From contig NW_006768807.1 of NCBI RefSeq assembly GCF_000204055.1, positions 417,326 to 481,325 on the forward strand: a stretch of 64,000 nucleotides of DNA, read 5' to 3'. Position numbers and translations under genes: made by a program. The DNA is from Melampsora larici-populina 98AG31. Its lineage: Eukaryota > Basidiomycota > Pucciniomycetes > Pucciniales > Melampsoraceae. A model generated the notes under the pieces. That model was not told where the DNA came from. It searched no databases and saw only the letters and a program-made list of their open reading frames with translations. Below, piece by piece: positions 46,799 to 60,239 of this stretch (position 1 is its first letter; each line of letters opens with the position of its first letter).

Positions 46799-47008
46799 TC
46801 ATTTTTGAGAAACTTCACTAGCTTTTTGGTGTTGTTGAGTGGGAAAGAGACCAGGTGGAGCACGAGGAAGTCTTTCTTCTTCACATAGAAATCGATCGTC
46901 TCGTTTCGTCGTCGTCGTCGAAGAGTAGGAGAAAACAAATAAAAGGTGAAGGTCGAATGATGATGAGCGAATGAGAGATGATGAAGTCGGAAGAAGTCTT
47001 AATCCCAT
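46799..47008 (-). CDS. Possible small hypothetical protein
   Basis: 69 residues beginning MGLRLLPTSSSLIRSS, which resembles a mitochondrial presequence, followed by a charged segment with LPRAPPGLFPTQQHQKASE. The reading frame closes shortly after; coding-looking sequence continues in another frame to ~46640, so an intron or frameshift may be missed. Not recognised; may be spurious. Confidence 0.2.
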   Translation of the reverse strand: MGLRLLPTSSSLIRSSSFDLHLLFVFSYSSTTTTKRDDRFLCEEERLPRAPPGLFPTQQHQKASEVSQK

Positions 47009-48115
47009 GAGTATTTAATATTTATATCCATCAGCACCAGTCAAAGTTTCTCGTCAAACGAAGCTTTTTACATTTCCCCTTTGTATTTTCCTTTTTTGGT
47101 TTATCAAACAAAACATCCAAGCAGCCAAGCATAAAGAGATATCCCTCGAGTTTGACTATACCCATCCAAAAAGCAAAAGATCAAACCCGATCGACCTGAC
47201 TTTTGTTTGACTTATTACCATATATACTACGAGGTATGAACAATCAAACAATAGATAATAAGTTTTGAAAGTCTTTAAACAAATCTCGTGCATGATCTAA
47301 TCCAGACACCATACTTGCCTACACATATAAGGTAATAAGTGATCGAAAAACCCATGTACGGCCACCGCTTTGTAGTCCAGATCCGTCAAATATATCATAC
47401 CTTCTGATCAACACTGCTAAAAATTCCATTCACAAGGCAAAAATCTTTTCGAAAACAGCTCCACAGCAGAAAAGTCAACCTGTTCGAGGCTATTGTTCAT
47501 GCTCACCAACCCCGGAGGTTCAGTCATAAGCCGCTCTTCAAGACCGGAGATGGCCTCGTCAAAAGAAGAGTTCGTTCAAGCTCAGGGCTTTCAAGTGGTG
47601 TTTTTTTCATCCATACGAGATTTTCCCATTTTCACCTTTTCACATTTCGACAGTATGACGCATTTGTCATTCCTCAGTCACTCAATCTTCCATGCCTTCA
47701 TTTCAAAGGTTTGTTTTTCTATACCAAGTTCCATTACAATAAGACTCCACAAAAGACAAAATGAAGGAGAAAACAAAAGGTTTAAACGTTTATACAATTC
47801 ATCTGAATGTTCTTCAAGTGATACAAGACAAAAAAAAACAGATCAGATGTTCAACTTTAGAGTCAGAAAGTATTAAGAAGTACCGATCCATTTGAATGAT
47901 AAAAGGTCTTGAGAAAGTGATGGTAGATACTTCAATAGAAATGCAGCATGCTAAGGTGAAAGATGAGATGGGAAAGGAAAGGAATGATTAAATGGTTCGA
48001 ATGAAAGATAGGATGGTATGAAGATTACGAAGAAGACGAAGAGCCATGAAAGAAACGATTAGATCCCAATCCAAAGAAAAGATAATAGAGTGAATGAATG
48101 AAGAGTTTCAAAAAC
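47009..48115. other. Intergenic region 3' of the LEA2-like gene
   Basis: No supported gene. The plus frame at 47493-47876 has no features and overlaps AT-rich low-complexity sequence. Confidence 0.3.
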
Positions 48116-49344
48116 TCAAACAGGAAGTTCGATCGGACATGAAACTCCATTAAGTTGAGTACTATCACCTCTTGCACCTGGGATCCCAAGCATATCAAAG
48201 GAGATGACCAAAGATAACTGTAAAGCAGGTCTAGTGACTGTCCCATTAACTTTAGAAGCTTCAACATTCACACAAGCTTGATGCCAAGCTTGCCATAGAG
48301 CATCAGTCTGAGCACCAGCCCTAACGAAACCCACAAAAATTTGAGCAAATCTGAACCTCATTTACAAAACCTCAAGGAATGATGTCACTCACGTGTATGA
48401 GAATTGAACATCCATATCAAGAGATGTTAAAGCAGAAGTCCCGACTGTAAAGGCTTTATCCAACCCACCTTTCCCGACCAAAATACTTTCAGAAGTCGAA
48501 CCAAGATCATTAATAAACACTCGAAAGCTTCGGATCCTGGCTGGTATATAAGAAGATCTACCATCTAGAGCCATACTGAGCCGAGCATCAAATGAAAAGC
48601 CAGTAGGTTTAGAAGGATTAAAGATTGCTGAAGTACTGTTGCCTTTGAAACTGATCGGTTTATCGAATGAGATGGCCGGTTGACGAGGAATTACAAAGTA
48701 AATTGCGATTCCTAGACTATAATTTAACAGAAAAGATTCGATTAAGGATTGGGATCAGAAAGTTTGGATTTAGAGGTTGAGGAAATCACGTACCAAGCTA
48801 AAACTATAAAAGCAATCACTGCACCTAGTCTCCAACCCCATCTTTTTCTTAAAGATTTAGTTTGTTTTGAATTCCGTTTTGAATGACGATTAGATGATAA
48901 AAGTTTAGAATTCGAACTAGTTTGTTGTTTTGAATCGTTGGCTAAGATGAATTTTTCTTTTGGTATTTCTAATTTATTATCTTCTGATGTTGGATAAGTG
49001 GTGTTGAGAGGTTCTTCTGGACTTTCGACTATATTAACGTACCTAACTCCTGCATTATTGAAATCTATCATTTCCATTCCCAAACCCAAAGTAAGTCAAA
49101 GGTACCGTAAAGTATAAAGTAGAATCGGTTTACCTTTATAAACATCGTAGTTTGAAGCAGGATCACCTTCTTCTTCTTCATCATCATCTTCTTCTTGGTT
49201 ATGGTCGTATTGTTGAGTATTTTGGAATGGTTGAGATAAGGGTTGGGTAGGATTTGATCTGCTTGGACGGGCGGCATTGGGACTGAAGGATCGGTGAGGG
49301 GTTTGGTGAAGGACTGGTGATCTGGTTTGGTTTGAGTGTTCCAT
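48116..49344 (-). CDS. Membrane-anchored LEA2-like protein
   Basis: Four exons: 49344-49134, 49064-48794, 48716-48393, 48320-48116; the model closes in frame at 336 residues. The cytosolic N-terminus (~140 residues) is Ser/Pro/Gln-rich with an acidic cluster (NQEEDDDEEEEGD), then a Ser/Lys-rich segment. A single transmembrane helix follows (WRLGAVIAFIVLA ... LGIAIYFVIP, ~145-170). The rest is a predicted beta-rich domain with ISFDKPISFKGN, ARLSMALDGRSSYIPARI and ...DMDVQFSYTAGA, resembling fungal single-pass proteins with a LEA2-like fold. Function unknown; domain call from general pattern only. Confidence 0.6.
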
Positions 49345-49828
49345 TGAGATGATTGGATAGATTGATGAAGTGATAGGTAATAAGTTATGGATGTAGATGA
49401 GTTTTGAAGAAATCGATTTGATTCAAGCTGATCCGAAGACTTCCCCCCGTCTTATAAGTTGGGACCGTGGCTGTGCTCGAGTATTTGACGCGAAAGATGG
49501 ATTGCAACTTCAAGACAACTTTACTGGCCCATCAATCTAAATAATTTTTCAGTCTTGTCTTGGTGTTTGATGAATTTAGAATCGAAAGAAAAGAACAAGA
49601 AGTTGAAGTTGAAGTTAAACAAGATCACAAAGACTAAAATTAGACTAGAATTCTACACTAACATCATGAGTGAATGGAAATGAGAATGAGAAAGAGATGA
49701 AACAAAACATGAGAAAGTAAAAGAACCCCAATGAACTTTGAATCGAATCTAGAACTATTCCAGAGCAGGATACTCACTAAACCATTTTATCAACTTATTC
49801 CTTTGAATGAAATCGATCGATAGAAGAA
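49345..49828. other. Divergent promoter region
   Basis: Lies between the divergent LEA2-like (-) and NEDD1-like (+) genes; no further feature seen. Confidence 0.4.
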
Positions 49829-51707
49829 ATGATAAAAGTTGAAGAAGAAGTTGAAGTTGAAAGTGATTTTAAATTATATTTGATTGAAACTGAATCGATT
49901 AGATCGATTTGGATTAAAGAAACACCTAATCAACTACAATTACTTCGAAGTGAATTGGTTCCAATCTCAAGTTTAACAAATCATCAAGAAGAAGAAGAGG
50001 TTCAAGTTAAAGAAGCCAGCCTATCATCATCATCATCATCATCAGTCTTATCCGTTCTGATCAATAATCATCAAATCATTCAAATCAAAATATCAACTTC
50101 TAATTTGCAATTGGTCAATCTAATCAATCTACCAAGTACAACTAATCATGAAGCAATCAATACCATCTCATCAACACCAACCAATCTAATATTTTCATCA
50201 AATTCAAATTCTTATCAATTTCAATCCAATACCAATACAATCCATCAACTCGAAAACAATCTAGGACATCATCATTCTACCATCCAACACTTAACCATCA
50301 CTCAAGATCCAACCTTAATCATCTCATCCTCACTCCAAAACGGTGTGATAGTCTATGATCAACTCAACCAATCCAACCACAAACTCAACATAAAATCTAA
50401 ATCAAACATCACTTCAATCTCAATCTCGAGTTTTTCTTCTAAACTATTCACTATCAACTTAGAATCTAAGATCTTATTGTTTGATTTGAATTTACATCTT
50501 ACTAAACCGATCACTGCATTCAAATTAAATTCATTAAATCAAAAACACCCTCAACCTATTTTGATTAACGCACATTTTTCTAATTTGAATTCAAACTTGA
50601 TTATCTTTTTAAATCAAGTAGGACAAATCGGACTAGGTGATCTAACTCACCACAACGTAAGTCATTCAAAACCCAACCCAAACCCAAATCTCTAACCTAA
50701 TCTAATTCCCCCATTTCTTTCTTATTTTTGGTCCCCCCGGAAAAGTTGATTTCTCAAATGGATTTCCGACTTGATCAAAAAGAAATTATTAAACTTTCGA
50801 GTTTTAGTTCGAATGGAAAAACGTTGGTTTGTTTAACAAATCAAGGAAACTTGATATCAAAAGACTTGAAAACATCATCTCAAACCCATTTATTAAACTT
50901 ATCGTTCAACGAGACTCGGGCTTGTTTAAGATTACTTTTTCAACCTGATTTTAATGCTTTGGATCCCATTGATCTTAACACTAAACCTAGATCAAGACTG
51001 AAACCCTCAAGTCAAAATCAAGTAACACCTAAAGATCTTAAAACTGAAACCCAAGGTGTTCAGCATGACCATGATTACCATTCATCATCATCTATTTCTA
51101 CACTTCTTTCTCCTCAACTTAAACCGATCTCTTCTAAACCTAAATCTAAAAAAGAGTTCGAATTAGGTATTCGATCTGAAGCTAGAGTATCTACTTTGGT
51201 TTCTAAACTTGATGTTGATGAACCATTCAATACAAACTCGAACCAAAACCGAAAAGAAAACCAAAACCAAAAAGAAAACCAAAACCAAAACCAAACGCAA
51301 ACGCAAAAAGAAAACCAAAACCAAGACCAAAAAGAAAGAGGTATGGTAAATGTTTCAGTCAAAGAGCTAGAAAGCATCATAGACAGGTGTGTGAAAAGAT
51401 CCATCGATGACTATCAAGTAATGTAAGCTTTTTCTCAAAAATCCACAAAAGGAATGTTGATTTGAAAAAATCACAAACTAAAGGAATGTTAATTTGATGG
51501 TTTTTTTTGGAAATTGATAGGATGTGGGAAAAGTTTGAGGAATTGAAGTTGGAGGCTTTGAGACAGGGGTTTAGGACTCGTGAGGAGATTGGTGAACGGT
51601 TGGATCGCTTGGATTGCTTGGGAGGGGGTGGTTTGAGGGGGACGGGTGGGTTGAGGGGGTCTTCGGGGGTTCCTTTTACGAGTTCTGGTTCTTTGGATCC
51701 TCATTAA
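49829..51707 (+). CDS. WD40-type protein, NEDD1-like candidate
   Basis: Three exons (49829-50656, 50746-51422, 51521-51707) that close in frame at 563 residues. The first ~370 residues look like a divergent beta-propeller (repeated hydrophobic strands such as DPTLIISSSLQNGVIVYD, SKLFTINLESKILLFDLNL, NGKTLVCLTNQGNL). A Ser/Lys-rich linker follows, then an Asn/Gln/Lys low-complexity tract (near 51235-51335). A predicted coiled coil (VSVKELESIIDRCVKRSIDD ... MWEKFEELKLEALRQGF) lies before a Gly-rich tail. A propeller plus C-terminal helix carrying (L/V)-I----D-----EL-LE--RQ-F recalls NEDD1, which recruits gamma-tubulin complexes to spindle pole bodies. The match is structural and tentative. Confidence 0.5.
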
Positions 51708-52729
51708 GTTGAACCAACGAAAAAAGTGGATTCGATTCGATTCAGAGAATGGATTTGATTCGGTTCAAAAAAATCAAATTGATTAGGTTTGTTTCGGTTT
51801 GTTTCTTATTTGAAAAAAATCAAATCGTTGAATTCTTTTTTCAATAAAAAGCTTTCAAAATTACTCGTACTGTAAAATAGATTTTGTACTTTTCTTTTTC
51901 TTTTTGGTCAAGTTTAGTTTTTTGGGTTAAAAGTATTCATATTTCAAAAACCAAAGAAACTCAAACCCAAGATTTGGTCATTGTCAGTTTTCTTTGTATG
52001 TTTTTTTTCTGTTTTTTACAAAAGCAAGGTTAATATTTCTTGAGGTTGATGGTATGTTTGATTGAGTAAAAGTTTTGGTTTGGTTTGTCTGAGTTGATTG
52101 GTTGCAGAGAAAATCAGAAACCAGAGGTCTGGTCTTTGAATTGGTGATGTACAAAATACTAAAGCTGGATGTGTGTTGTGCCACTGCCATAAAGGGTGAG
52201 CAGATTACCAAGTGAAAGTCTATGGTGACCTAAAGTACAATGAGTTCCTCACACTATCCTTTATCTTTTGAAACATTCAGTTAAAGAATATCAAGCCAAT
52301 AGATATCATGGACTGCAATGCCAACAACAACTTTTTTGTATCTGTCCTTATGATCTAGAGGATTAGCTCTCTTTTGGAAAATCGCGTAGGTAATAAGTTG
52401 GTAAGTTTTGTGTTGAGAATCAGATGGATGAATCACATTTTGTTAGATTCACATTGTGTGCTCACAAAGGATCCAGCTCAGGCTTTTGCTCAGGGTCTTG
52501 AGTCTTGAGTCTTGACGTGGCGTGCTGCTATTTTAGTGTACCGTGTTTCTGACATGACTTGATGCGTGAAGAGTGTCGAAATCGGGCCTTAAATCAAGTG
52601 TTTTGAGTTTAATTTAATAGGTTTGGGACTTGAATATCATTTGATTAATCTTGTTCCTCATTCGATAAAAAAAACCAACAGACCATTTCGAATTACAACA
52701 AAGAGAATTTCTTAATCAAGAACAAGAAG
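51708..52729. other. Intergenic region
   Basis: 3' region of the NEDD1-like gene and promoter of the next gene; both on the plus strand. No gene seen. Confidence 0.4.
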
Positions 52730-55700
52730 ATGCCACCTAAAAAGAAAATTCAAACTACCAAGAACGATACTAGGTCAATTAAAGATTACTTCAAAAAACC
52801 TACCAACTTACCAAAAGAAACAGATTCATCAAAAGATAAATCAAGTTTTAGTATTATTATTCCATCCATTTCAGATATCGATGGGAGTCCTGCTACTAGA
52901 TTAAGATCACGTCAACAAGAAGAAATCTCAAGTAAAAAACCATCATCAAGTATTCAGACGCGTGCTTCATCTCATCCACCTTCACCTACTAAACCCAAAA
53001 CAGCTCAATCTAAGAAGAAATCACCTTCTAAGTTAACTCCAAACAAACCTGTCGGATCCATGAATCAAACAGACGAAACCAATTCTAAGCTTTTGGATTC
53101 TGAACGTCGTCTGACTCGTTCTTCTACAAAACCGGTCGAAGAAGCTAATTCGCCTACTAAGAGGTCGACTAGATCTTCAACTCGAGTCTCTGATATGGAC
53201 GCTTCATCTGCATCACCAGCCAAAAGACGTGTGTCAGAAGTGGCGCAGGAAGCCAAGGACAAACGTCAAAGTGAAATCGCCACAAGAAAGTCATCTTTGA
53301 CCCCACTCCAGACGTGTTCACCAGTCACGAGAACAACCGAGATCAATATTAATGACGATATCATTCCTTCTTCACCTTTAACCGAACTCGATGAACCACT
53401 TGAAACAGGAGGAAGCAAGGCTTTCTTTCCTGGTACTTTACCCCCATCTGGACCCCAAACTAGTCAATCGGGTCTCAGCTCACCGACCTCACCTACCACG
53501 CCGCCACCCTCTGTGACCCCGGTGATGCAAGTCACTGCACCAACGACAAGCTTATCAGATGATGATGAGCTCGAAGACCCTGATTTACTTTTCCTTAGCC
53601 GAGTTGAACAAAACTTACAAGATTCGCCACGTCGAACGCAGAAGAAAACGCCGGTGAATAGTCTAGCCAGTTCGAAGCCATTGAAAAAATCCACTAGGAT
53701 CGTACCATCGCGTCCGATTTATAATCCTCAGATCCATGCATCTATGAGTGTTCAACGTACATCAGTTCATTCACTTGAATCGATGATCAAATCCGTCAAA
53801 GCAGCCGAAAAACGAAGCAAGTCGTTCAAACGGAGTCATGAAGAATACCTTCGATTGGGATGTGATCAATTAGAGATTCCAGAAGAATTACCCGAAAGGT
53901 TTTCCAAGATGAATGATAATCTATTAAAACCTTCGAATGGTATTGAAACGGATGAAGCTGAAACTAGTTTGATGGAATTGGATGATGAAGAACTTGAAGA
54001 GATCAGTAAAGAAGATGTCGAAAAGATCGGAGTCTTACCGATGATTCTGGAAGATGATCAGTCTCATGGACAGACAAAGAAGGCTCAAAACGAAAGGTAT
54101 CGAAAGTTGAAGGAATCTTTGTTGAAAGATGTAGATAAAGGAAAGCAATCCAAAAAGTTGGAAGAAGATCGAAAATCGCGTTCTATCTTTGTTGAGAATC
54201 GATTCTCGTCTGATTCTATTCAACCTGATCTTGTTACTCATCAAATCAATTTGTCACTTAAGGATGAGGTATCGCGGCTTCATGAAGCGGACTATGATGT
54301 AGACATGATGATCCAGGTCGAAAAGGCAGTTTTGGAAGAGATGATTGATTATTTGAATTGTAAGCATTGTTCTTACTTTTTTGATTCACGTTGAGCTAAT
54401 ACTCATCTCGATATCACCCCTTCGTGTTTTATCAGACGGATGGACGCATCCCGACGCGGTTCCAGTCGATCTTTTCTCTTTCCTACCATCATCATTGATG
54501 CAACCATCCGCCGAATCTCCAACCCAACGTCTCATCCTCGAACTACTTTTTCGAATTATCTCAAACCCAGCATGTCCAGTGGAGTTATCTTACAAATGTT
54601 TGATCAACTTTTCTAAAGCTTGTGAGATCTTCAAGGTCAAGATGGATAAGGATTGGCAAAGCATGATACGATCTAGCTTTTTAAGTTTGGGTATTAAGTC
54701 TCAGTACTTGAAGTTTTCGACTGACGAAATGGAAGAGGATCTTAGCGATTCAAACACCATTGCTCCATTGAAAGAAACCCTTCATACTCTTAGATCGGTC
54801 CTTCAAGTGGTTGAGATCTTACTCAGCTCTGGGTGCTTCAGTACCGATATGTAAGCAATCTTGTTATCTTTGAACACGCGCAACAAACTGATGTAGACCG
54901 CATCACTCATTGTTTTTCTATAGAGCTCAAAGATGGATTCTTCTCATCATCTTTCGTCTTACGATCGATCCACATACGAGTGAATTAAGTCAAGATCTTT
55001 CTAGAATCATATTACGATTACTTTCTTTACCAGTTTCGAATTCGACGGCCACTTTGCTACTTGAAAACTTCATTGAGATTGGAAAAGGATTAAAGAGTTG
55101 GAAGAGTCGAATGGAATTCGTTAAGAGGATGCCAAACGAGTTGGAGTTTAGGAAATGGGGTGCGATGGTCATGATTGATTTGGTGGAAGAAAATGATTTA
55201 GAGATGGTCAAACGATCGATTAGTTATATTGTCAAGGTGAGTTTTTTATAGTTTCCAATAAGTTGAAATCGCAACCTCACACGAAGTCATTGGATTGGTT
55301 TTTCCCTAGCGTTCACGTGCATTTACTGTTGCTCCATCAGCTAGAGAATTATACAATTTAGTGATAGATGGACATCCAAAGTATAGTGAATTATCCATGA
55401 AATCAGAAGAAGAAAGCTATGAAGCGAGTTATAAATTAAGAAAGATCTTTCAAAGAACAACAGAAGATTTGATTGAAGATGAAGAGATGGGAGAAGTGAT
55501 TGGATTGATGAGGTTTGGCTTACATGGTTTATGGGATTATCTTTGTGATGAATCACATAAGAAAGAGATTAAGATTAAGTTGAAGGATGGAGAGAATATT
55601 AAGGGAAATCTTTGGATTATGAAACTTTGGGATGGATTAAAGGAATATGAAACATCAATTAGTTTGTAGAGTTTTGTTTTTTCGATTCAAAAAAACGGTT

Positions 55701-55998
55701 AATTGATTGATTGATTTTTGTTTTTTTTGGGGGGGGGGTTAGATACTATGGGATATGGAGATGAAAAGATACAAGAAAGGTTACGGTTAAAGAATTTGGT
55801 AACTGGTTTGATGATGATGATCAAATTTCAAGATGAAGAAGCTGTTCAACAAGTTAAAAGTAAGGATGTCATTCATTTAAATTGATTGTGTAGAGAGATT
55901 GAAGAATATTGATTTCTTGGGGAACAAAATTGGTTTGGTTTTTAGATATTTATAGAGATGGTCAAATGAAATTAGATCGATTTGTTTTACGAAAATAA
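52730..55998 (+). CDS. Nse6/SLF2-like candidate (DNA-repair scaffold), helical repeat protein
   Basis: Six exons: 52730-54359, 54436-54850, 54924-55236, 55310-55661, 55743-55859, 55946-55998; they close exactly at 959 residues. The N-terminal ~500 residues are disordered, Ser/Pro/Lys-rich, with repeated RLTRSS/TRSSTR basic patches. A PIP-box-like SIKDYFKK lies at residues ~16-23, lacking the canonical Gln. From ~residue 515 the protein is all-helical with conserved-looking segments (RLILELLFRIISNPACPVEL, RWILLIIFRLTIDPHTSELS, AGLHGLWDYL-type). A long disordered leader and a C-terminal helical array resemble SLF2/Nse6-type CANIN proteins that load SMC5/6 on DNA. I offer this as a candidate only; other helical scaffolds are possible. 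Confidence 0.45.
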
Positions 55999-56954
55999 AA
56001 TGATCTTGGAAGGGATTAGTTGGAGACATGAAGGGTTTGATTTCTTGAGAAATATCAAGGTTTAGTATATATATATATATATCGGATCTCGTATATCATT
56101 CAATATATATATATATAAATCATCGTAATGAAACAAAAAGTTGTAAGGTTTTGATTTTTTCTATATAAGTTTTTTTGTATTGATTATTTACAAAAACTAA
56201 AGGTTTTTTTATACAATTTTATATACTTGATTTGAAATTGTATGCATCCTTTTTTTTCTGTCTTTTTTTCCTCTTTTTGATTTGTTTTCTGTTTTTGTTT
56301 TCTGTTTTTGTTTTGTATGATGAATTTGTTGAAGAATTATATTTGAGATTAGTGTTATTTTTTTGTTTTGAAGAGAAGGAAGATTTGGGAGAATGAATGA
56401 GTTTTTGATGGTGGGTTCTGATTGGTTTTTGGGGGGTTTGATTGTTTTTTGGGGGTATTGGGAAAGTGATGGAATGACCATAATTTTTTGTGATGATGTC
56501 TTTTTTAGAAAGACAAGTTGACATCTGATACTCTGCCACAAGGTTGTGAATCTGATGGCATATGTAGTGTGGTTAAGTTGATTGAGTTCTGTAATCCCTA
56601 CTTGAAGGTATTGAAGTTGAAGTAAAATTGTTTGTTTGGATGAGGCTTGCTTTGGGAATTATATGATGAGAGCTTGTTAAGCTCTTTATTCCTTTAGTAT
56701 AATATAGTACATCAGGTGAGTTCATCATGAAAACTTTAAGCAACACAAACTAAGCACAACTTTCCTGAACAACTTGGGATTTATATGTGAGCATTTTCTA
56801 TTCAAGTAGCTCTGCAGGCCATACACCCAAAAACGTAAGACGCTTGACAAAACATAGATATTCATAGATAATTGAATCAAAATACCCGTGTTTTAAACCA
56901 CAACTTTCAATTTCTACTTAGGTCTAAAACTCATATATCAAAGAGATGAATACT
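55999..56954. other. Convergent intergenic region
   Basis: Contains TA dinucleotide tracts (56067-56116) and T-rich stretches (56150-56320). No gene; overlapping Lys/Thr-rich minus frames over the T-rich tract are low-complexity artefacts. Confidence 0.45.
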
Positions 56955-59664
56955 TCATTCCACTTTTGCTCGGGATAGATTCTCTTTCTCTGCCCACTCT
57001 CTAGCATCTAAAACCCCGCGTTCAACATCAACATTCACCCAAATAATAATACTTGCAAGTAAACAGAGTGGGAAAAGGAATGCGAATCCTATTCGAAGAC
57101 AAAAGAAGTTTAAGTGAGTTTATAAAGGTCTTGAGAAGAGAATGTTAGTAAAAGAAATTTCACCTGTATGAGTTGAATGAGTATGATCAATTATGGCTTG
57201 GACTACATTTGGACCTATGATTGAGGATGCTCGATTTGAAAATCCAAAGAGACTAAAGAACTGATCAACAAGAAAGAATCCATTGATTAGTTTAGGTTGA
57301 GCAGGAAAAGAAAGATTAGATTTACACACCATGTTCTCACATCCAGGTGGAGAAAGTTCAGCCATCAGGGTCCTATTTGATGAATAATAGAATGTCAAAT
57401 TATTGAACAAAATCACTCTTATACTTTTGGTTAAGAAAGCAGAAGCATAAGATGAGCAATGACTGAACTGTGAGTAAGCGTAGTAAGGCGCTTGGAAGAA
57501 TCCAAAGATGACATTATAGACCCAAAATTCCCAACTAAATGGAATATATTAATCTATCAGATTAAGATCACTATCATCAAATCTAGATCATAGAAGGATG
57601 ATTCTGACCGATGATGAAAACCAATCTTGTTAGTCCAAATTCCAATCATTCCCCAAGCTGGAATCATCGCAGTGACCACATTTGTGATGACGAACTATTG
57701 AGATTTGAATTTGATCAAAAAGATGATATCAGATCCTTCCTTCAAAGTAGTGGACAAGTCGGGATCTTACCATTGTCTTCGTACGAAATTTCCAACGCTT
57801 TTGAATTAGGTAGAATCCACCAGTGGAGATAATTGAGGTGATAGCTTGAGTCATGTTGATATACTAAGGAATTTGAGTGTATACAAGCGGACAATCAGCA
57901 ATGTTAGATAGACGAAATCTAAAACAAGCTGGGGCGTATAACAAACCGTAGAGGCCAAAAAGCTAAACTCGAATTGATTTCCTCCAATGATCGAGATCAC
58001 AGTTCCTGTGGTGTTGAGACTAATTATAAACCGAGAAAACATTAACATCGAGTGAGGAGTCCGATCAAGAAATTCACTATCTTTACTTACCCATCAGCCA
58101 GTAAGAAGAATGCGATTAGATAGATGAATGTGATAGGCAATTTTTTGGCTTGTCGGATAGCTCTTAACAGATCGTGCCAACTGACAGTCCAATAACTTGA
58201 ACGAGGTGGAAGTGCAGGACCTGGTCGTGGGTTTTGAAAAATAAACCACCAAATGCCCAAGACGACCCAGTAAGAATTCGTCTAGATTGTATGATTTCAT
58301 AAGATCATGTCAGCCAACATCTTTATGAGAGATTTCCGATTCAAAGGTAGTGTAAGTTGGAAAAAACTGACCAAGACTATGGTATATGTGTCAACTAATT
58401 TCTTGCCATCAAGAGGGATTAGTACTGCGAGATTGATGATGATTATAAAGAGGTAGCCCAGGTTAGAGTGCAAGGTGGATATATTCGAGATTCGATTACG
58501 TTCCAAACTAAGTTCGATTTCGAGCTCATCAGCAGTGAGAGAACTGGATCGTTGTAAAGCTGCCTTTGCTCGTGGGGTATGACGAGCTAGTCTAGGGAAA
58601 GCAGCTGCATAAAAGACAAGGGTAGCACCATCTATGATGAGGTGTGTTTTGTCAGAGAACTCGAATCAAAACCTTCCAGACAGGATGATCGAGAAGGGAG
58701 ACAAACAGGTAACAAAACCGATCATGTAAAGTGCCATTGCCCATCTCCACCTGGAAGGGTCTTCATTGAGCGCCAAGGTACAGTACTGACTAGCCCAACA
58801 TATAAGGGTAAGTATCAAGAGAAGATATCGACCGAATGATCCATAATCAGCTGCTCCACCTAAAGTGGTAAACATAACAGTCATTATCTAGCAGTTTTTT
58901 CAGACAAAGTTCATTCAGAGCCAGTCAATATCTGGGCAAAGTTTGGAGAAATACATCACGAAAGAGAAGGAGATAAGACGAACAGCAAAGGCCAATCCAT
59001 TTGCGATCAATACCACACTGTTGACATCCTTCAAGGATCCCCAAAATTCAATAACACATTGCCCAGATCCATCCGCTTGACAAATCGATCCTTTTCCTAC
59101 TCTTGGATCGTGACCTGCTGATGTGACAAGTGATTGGAACAGCGTGAAGCTATATCCCATGGGACCTACTCCATCTACGTAGAAACACAGAAGAGGTTCA
59201 AAACAGTCCTTAGTTGTTCGATCACCGCACCTGACATGAATTTGTTGTGCTTACTATTCCCATTGTAATCTGATATAAAGATTAAAAGAAGCAGAAACAT
59301 GAGCAAAATGTTTCATCAAATCCTCTTCGTCTTATCGACATCATCCTTTCGATAAATGTATCTGGGTGAGGAATACGCAAATGAGGAGAGAAAGCTTACA
59401 CAGATAATAAGACCACAGTTCTCTTCTGGAGACCACGGGCTCTTCATCCTCTTCGTGATCTCCTACATCCTGCTTATTGTCGTCGTCCTTTTTTACGTCC
59501 GAAGAGTCCACTAACTGACCAGAAGAATCGATGTGCGTGCCATCAAATGCATTAGGGGTTTGAGCTATTTTGATGTACCAATCGCTTGGGAATCAGTTAG
59601 TAAGGTAGGTAGCGTCAAAATCATGGTGAGCAGACTTACGAGTGTCAAGATTTGCAGGGTGCAT
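56955..59664 (-). CDS. Atg22-like MFS transporter
   Basis: About 12 exons. Exon 1 is only 25 nt (59664-59640, MHPANLDT), joined to 59564-59400. The acidic N-terminus (EEDEEPVVSRREL) leads to WSYYLYYNGNNGVGPMGYSF after a ~16-nt micro-exon, then about 12 membrane segments (e.g. GRYLLLILTLICWASQY, LGYLFIIIINLAVLIPL, ITFIYLIAFFLLADG, LNTTGTVISIIGG). Near the C-terminus is LSPPGCENM...FFSLFGFSNRASSIIGPNVVQAII, a signature of the Atg22 family, and a last helix FAFLFPLCLLASIIIWVNV. Yeast Atg22 exports amino acids from the vacuole after autophagy; this member belongs to the broader basidiomycete Atg22-like group, so substrate and membrane are inferred. Confidence 0.75.
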
Positions 59665-60239
59665 TTCTTAGGAATCAGCAAATGGTTCGCTTTGGAACCG
59701 GGTCTAGGTACGTTTAGGCGCCAGACGCTTATATCAGGCAATAGGAATTCAGATTAAAGTGGAGCCTGTAAAATGCGGCTTCACCGAACGAGTTTGTTTG
59801 TTTTCTGATCTCGCAGCAAGGGTGTCTTTACTTTGGTCCCGTGGATATCCAGGGGATGAACCAAGGTGGATGATGTCGAATGATCAAAGTTTTATAATTT
59901 ATCAAAGGATAGATTAGCATCAGGCTGTACAACATACAATTTTTAAACGGAGTATCAATCTTTCGAGCTTAAAAAGGTTGTGATATAAGCACGTAGATTT
60001 GAAAATGTGCTGGTTGATGGACCAGATATTCCAAAGCAAGCATATCCCTTGCCGACTCGGTAAGTGGTTTTCAGGCTCAATATCAGCCTGAGCCAAATTG
60101 ACAATGCCTCAGTCAGTTGAAAAAGATCAACTCAAGAGCTCGACAATCTGCTAGGGTTTTCAAGTAAACATCGAAGATATATACATATGACCATGCCGCA
60201 TCACACCTGATAAGCACACTGGAACCTCGAGGAGTACAT
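59665..60239. other. Promoter side of the Atg22-like gene
   Basis: No gene seen between the Atg22-like start and the small secreted frame at 60240. Confidence 0.35.

Noticed and set aside
51114..51404. Phe/Trp-rich minus frame
   Set aside because: Antisense of the Asn/Gln/Lys low-complexity tract in the NEDD1-like gene.
56209..56541. Lys/Thr/Asn-rich minus frames of ~110 residues
   Set aside because: Arise from T-rich 3' sequence; two overlapping frames look equally 'coding', so neither is credible.
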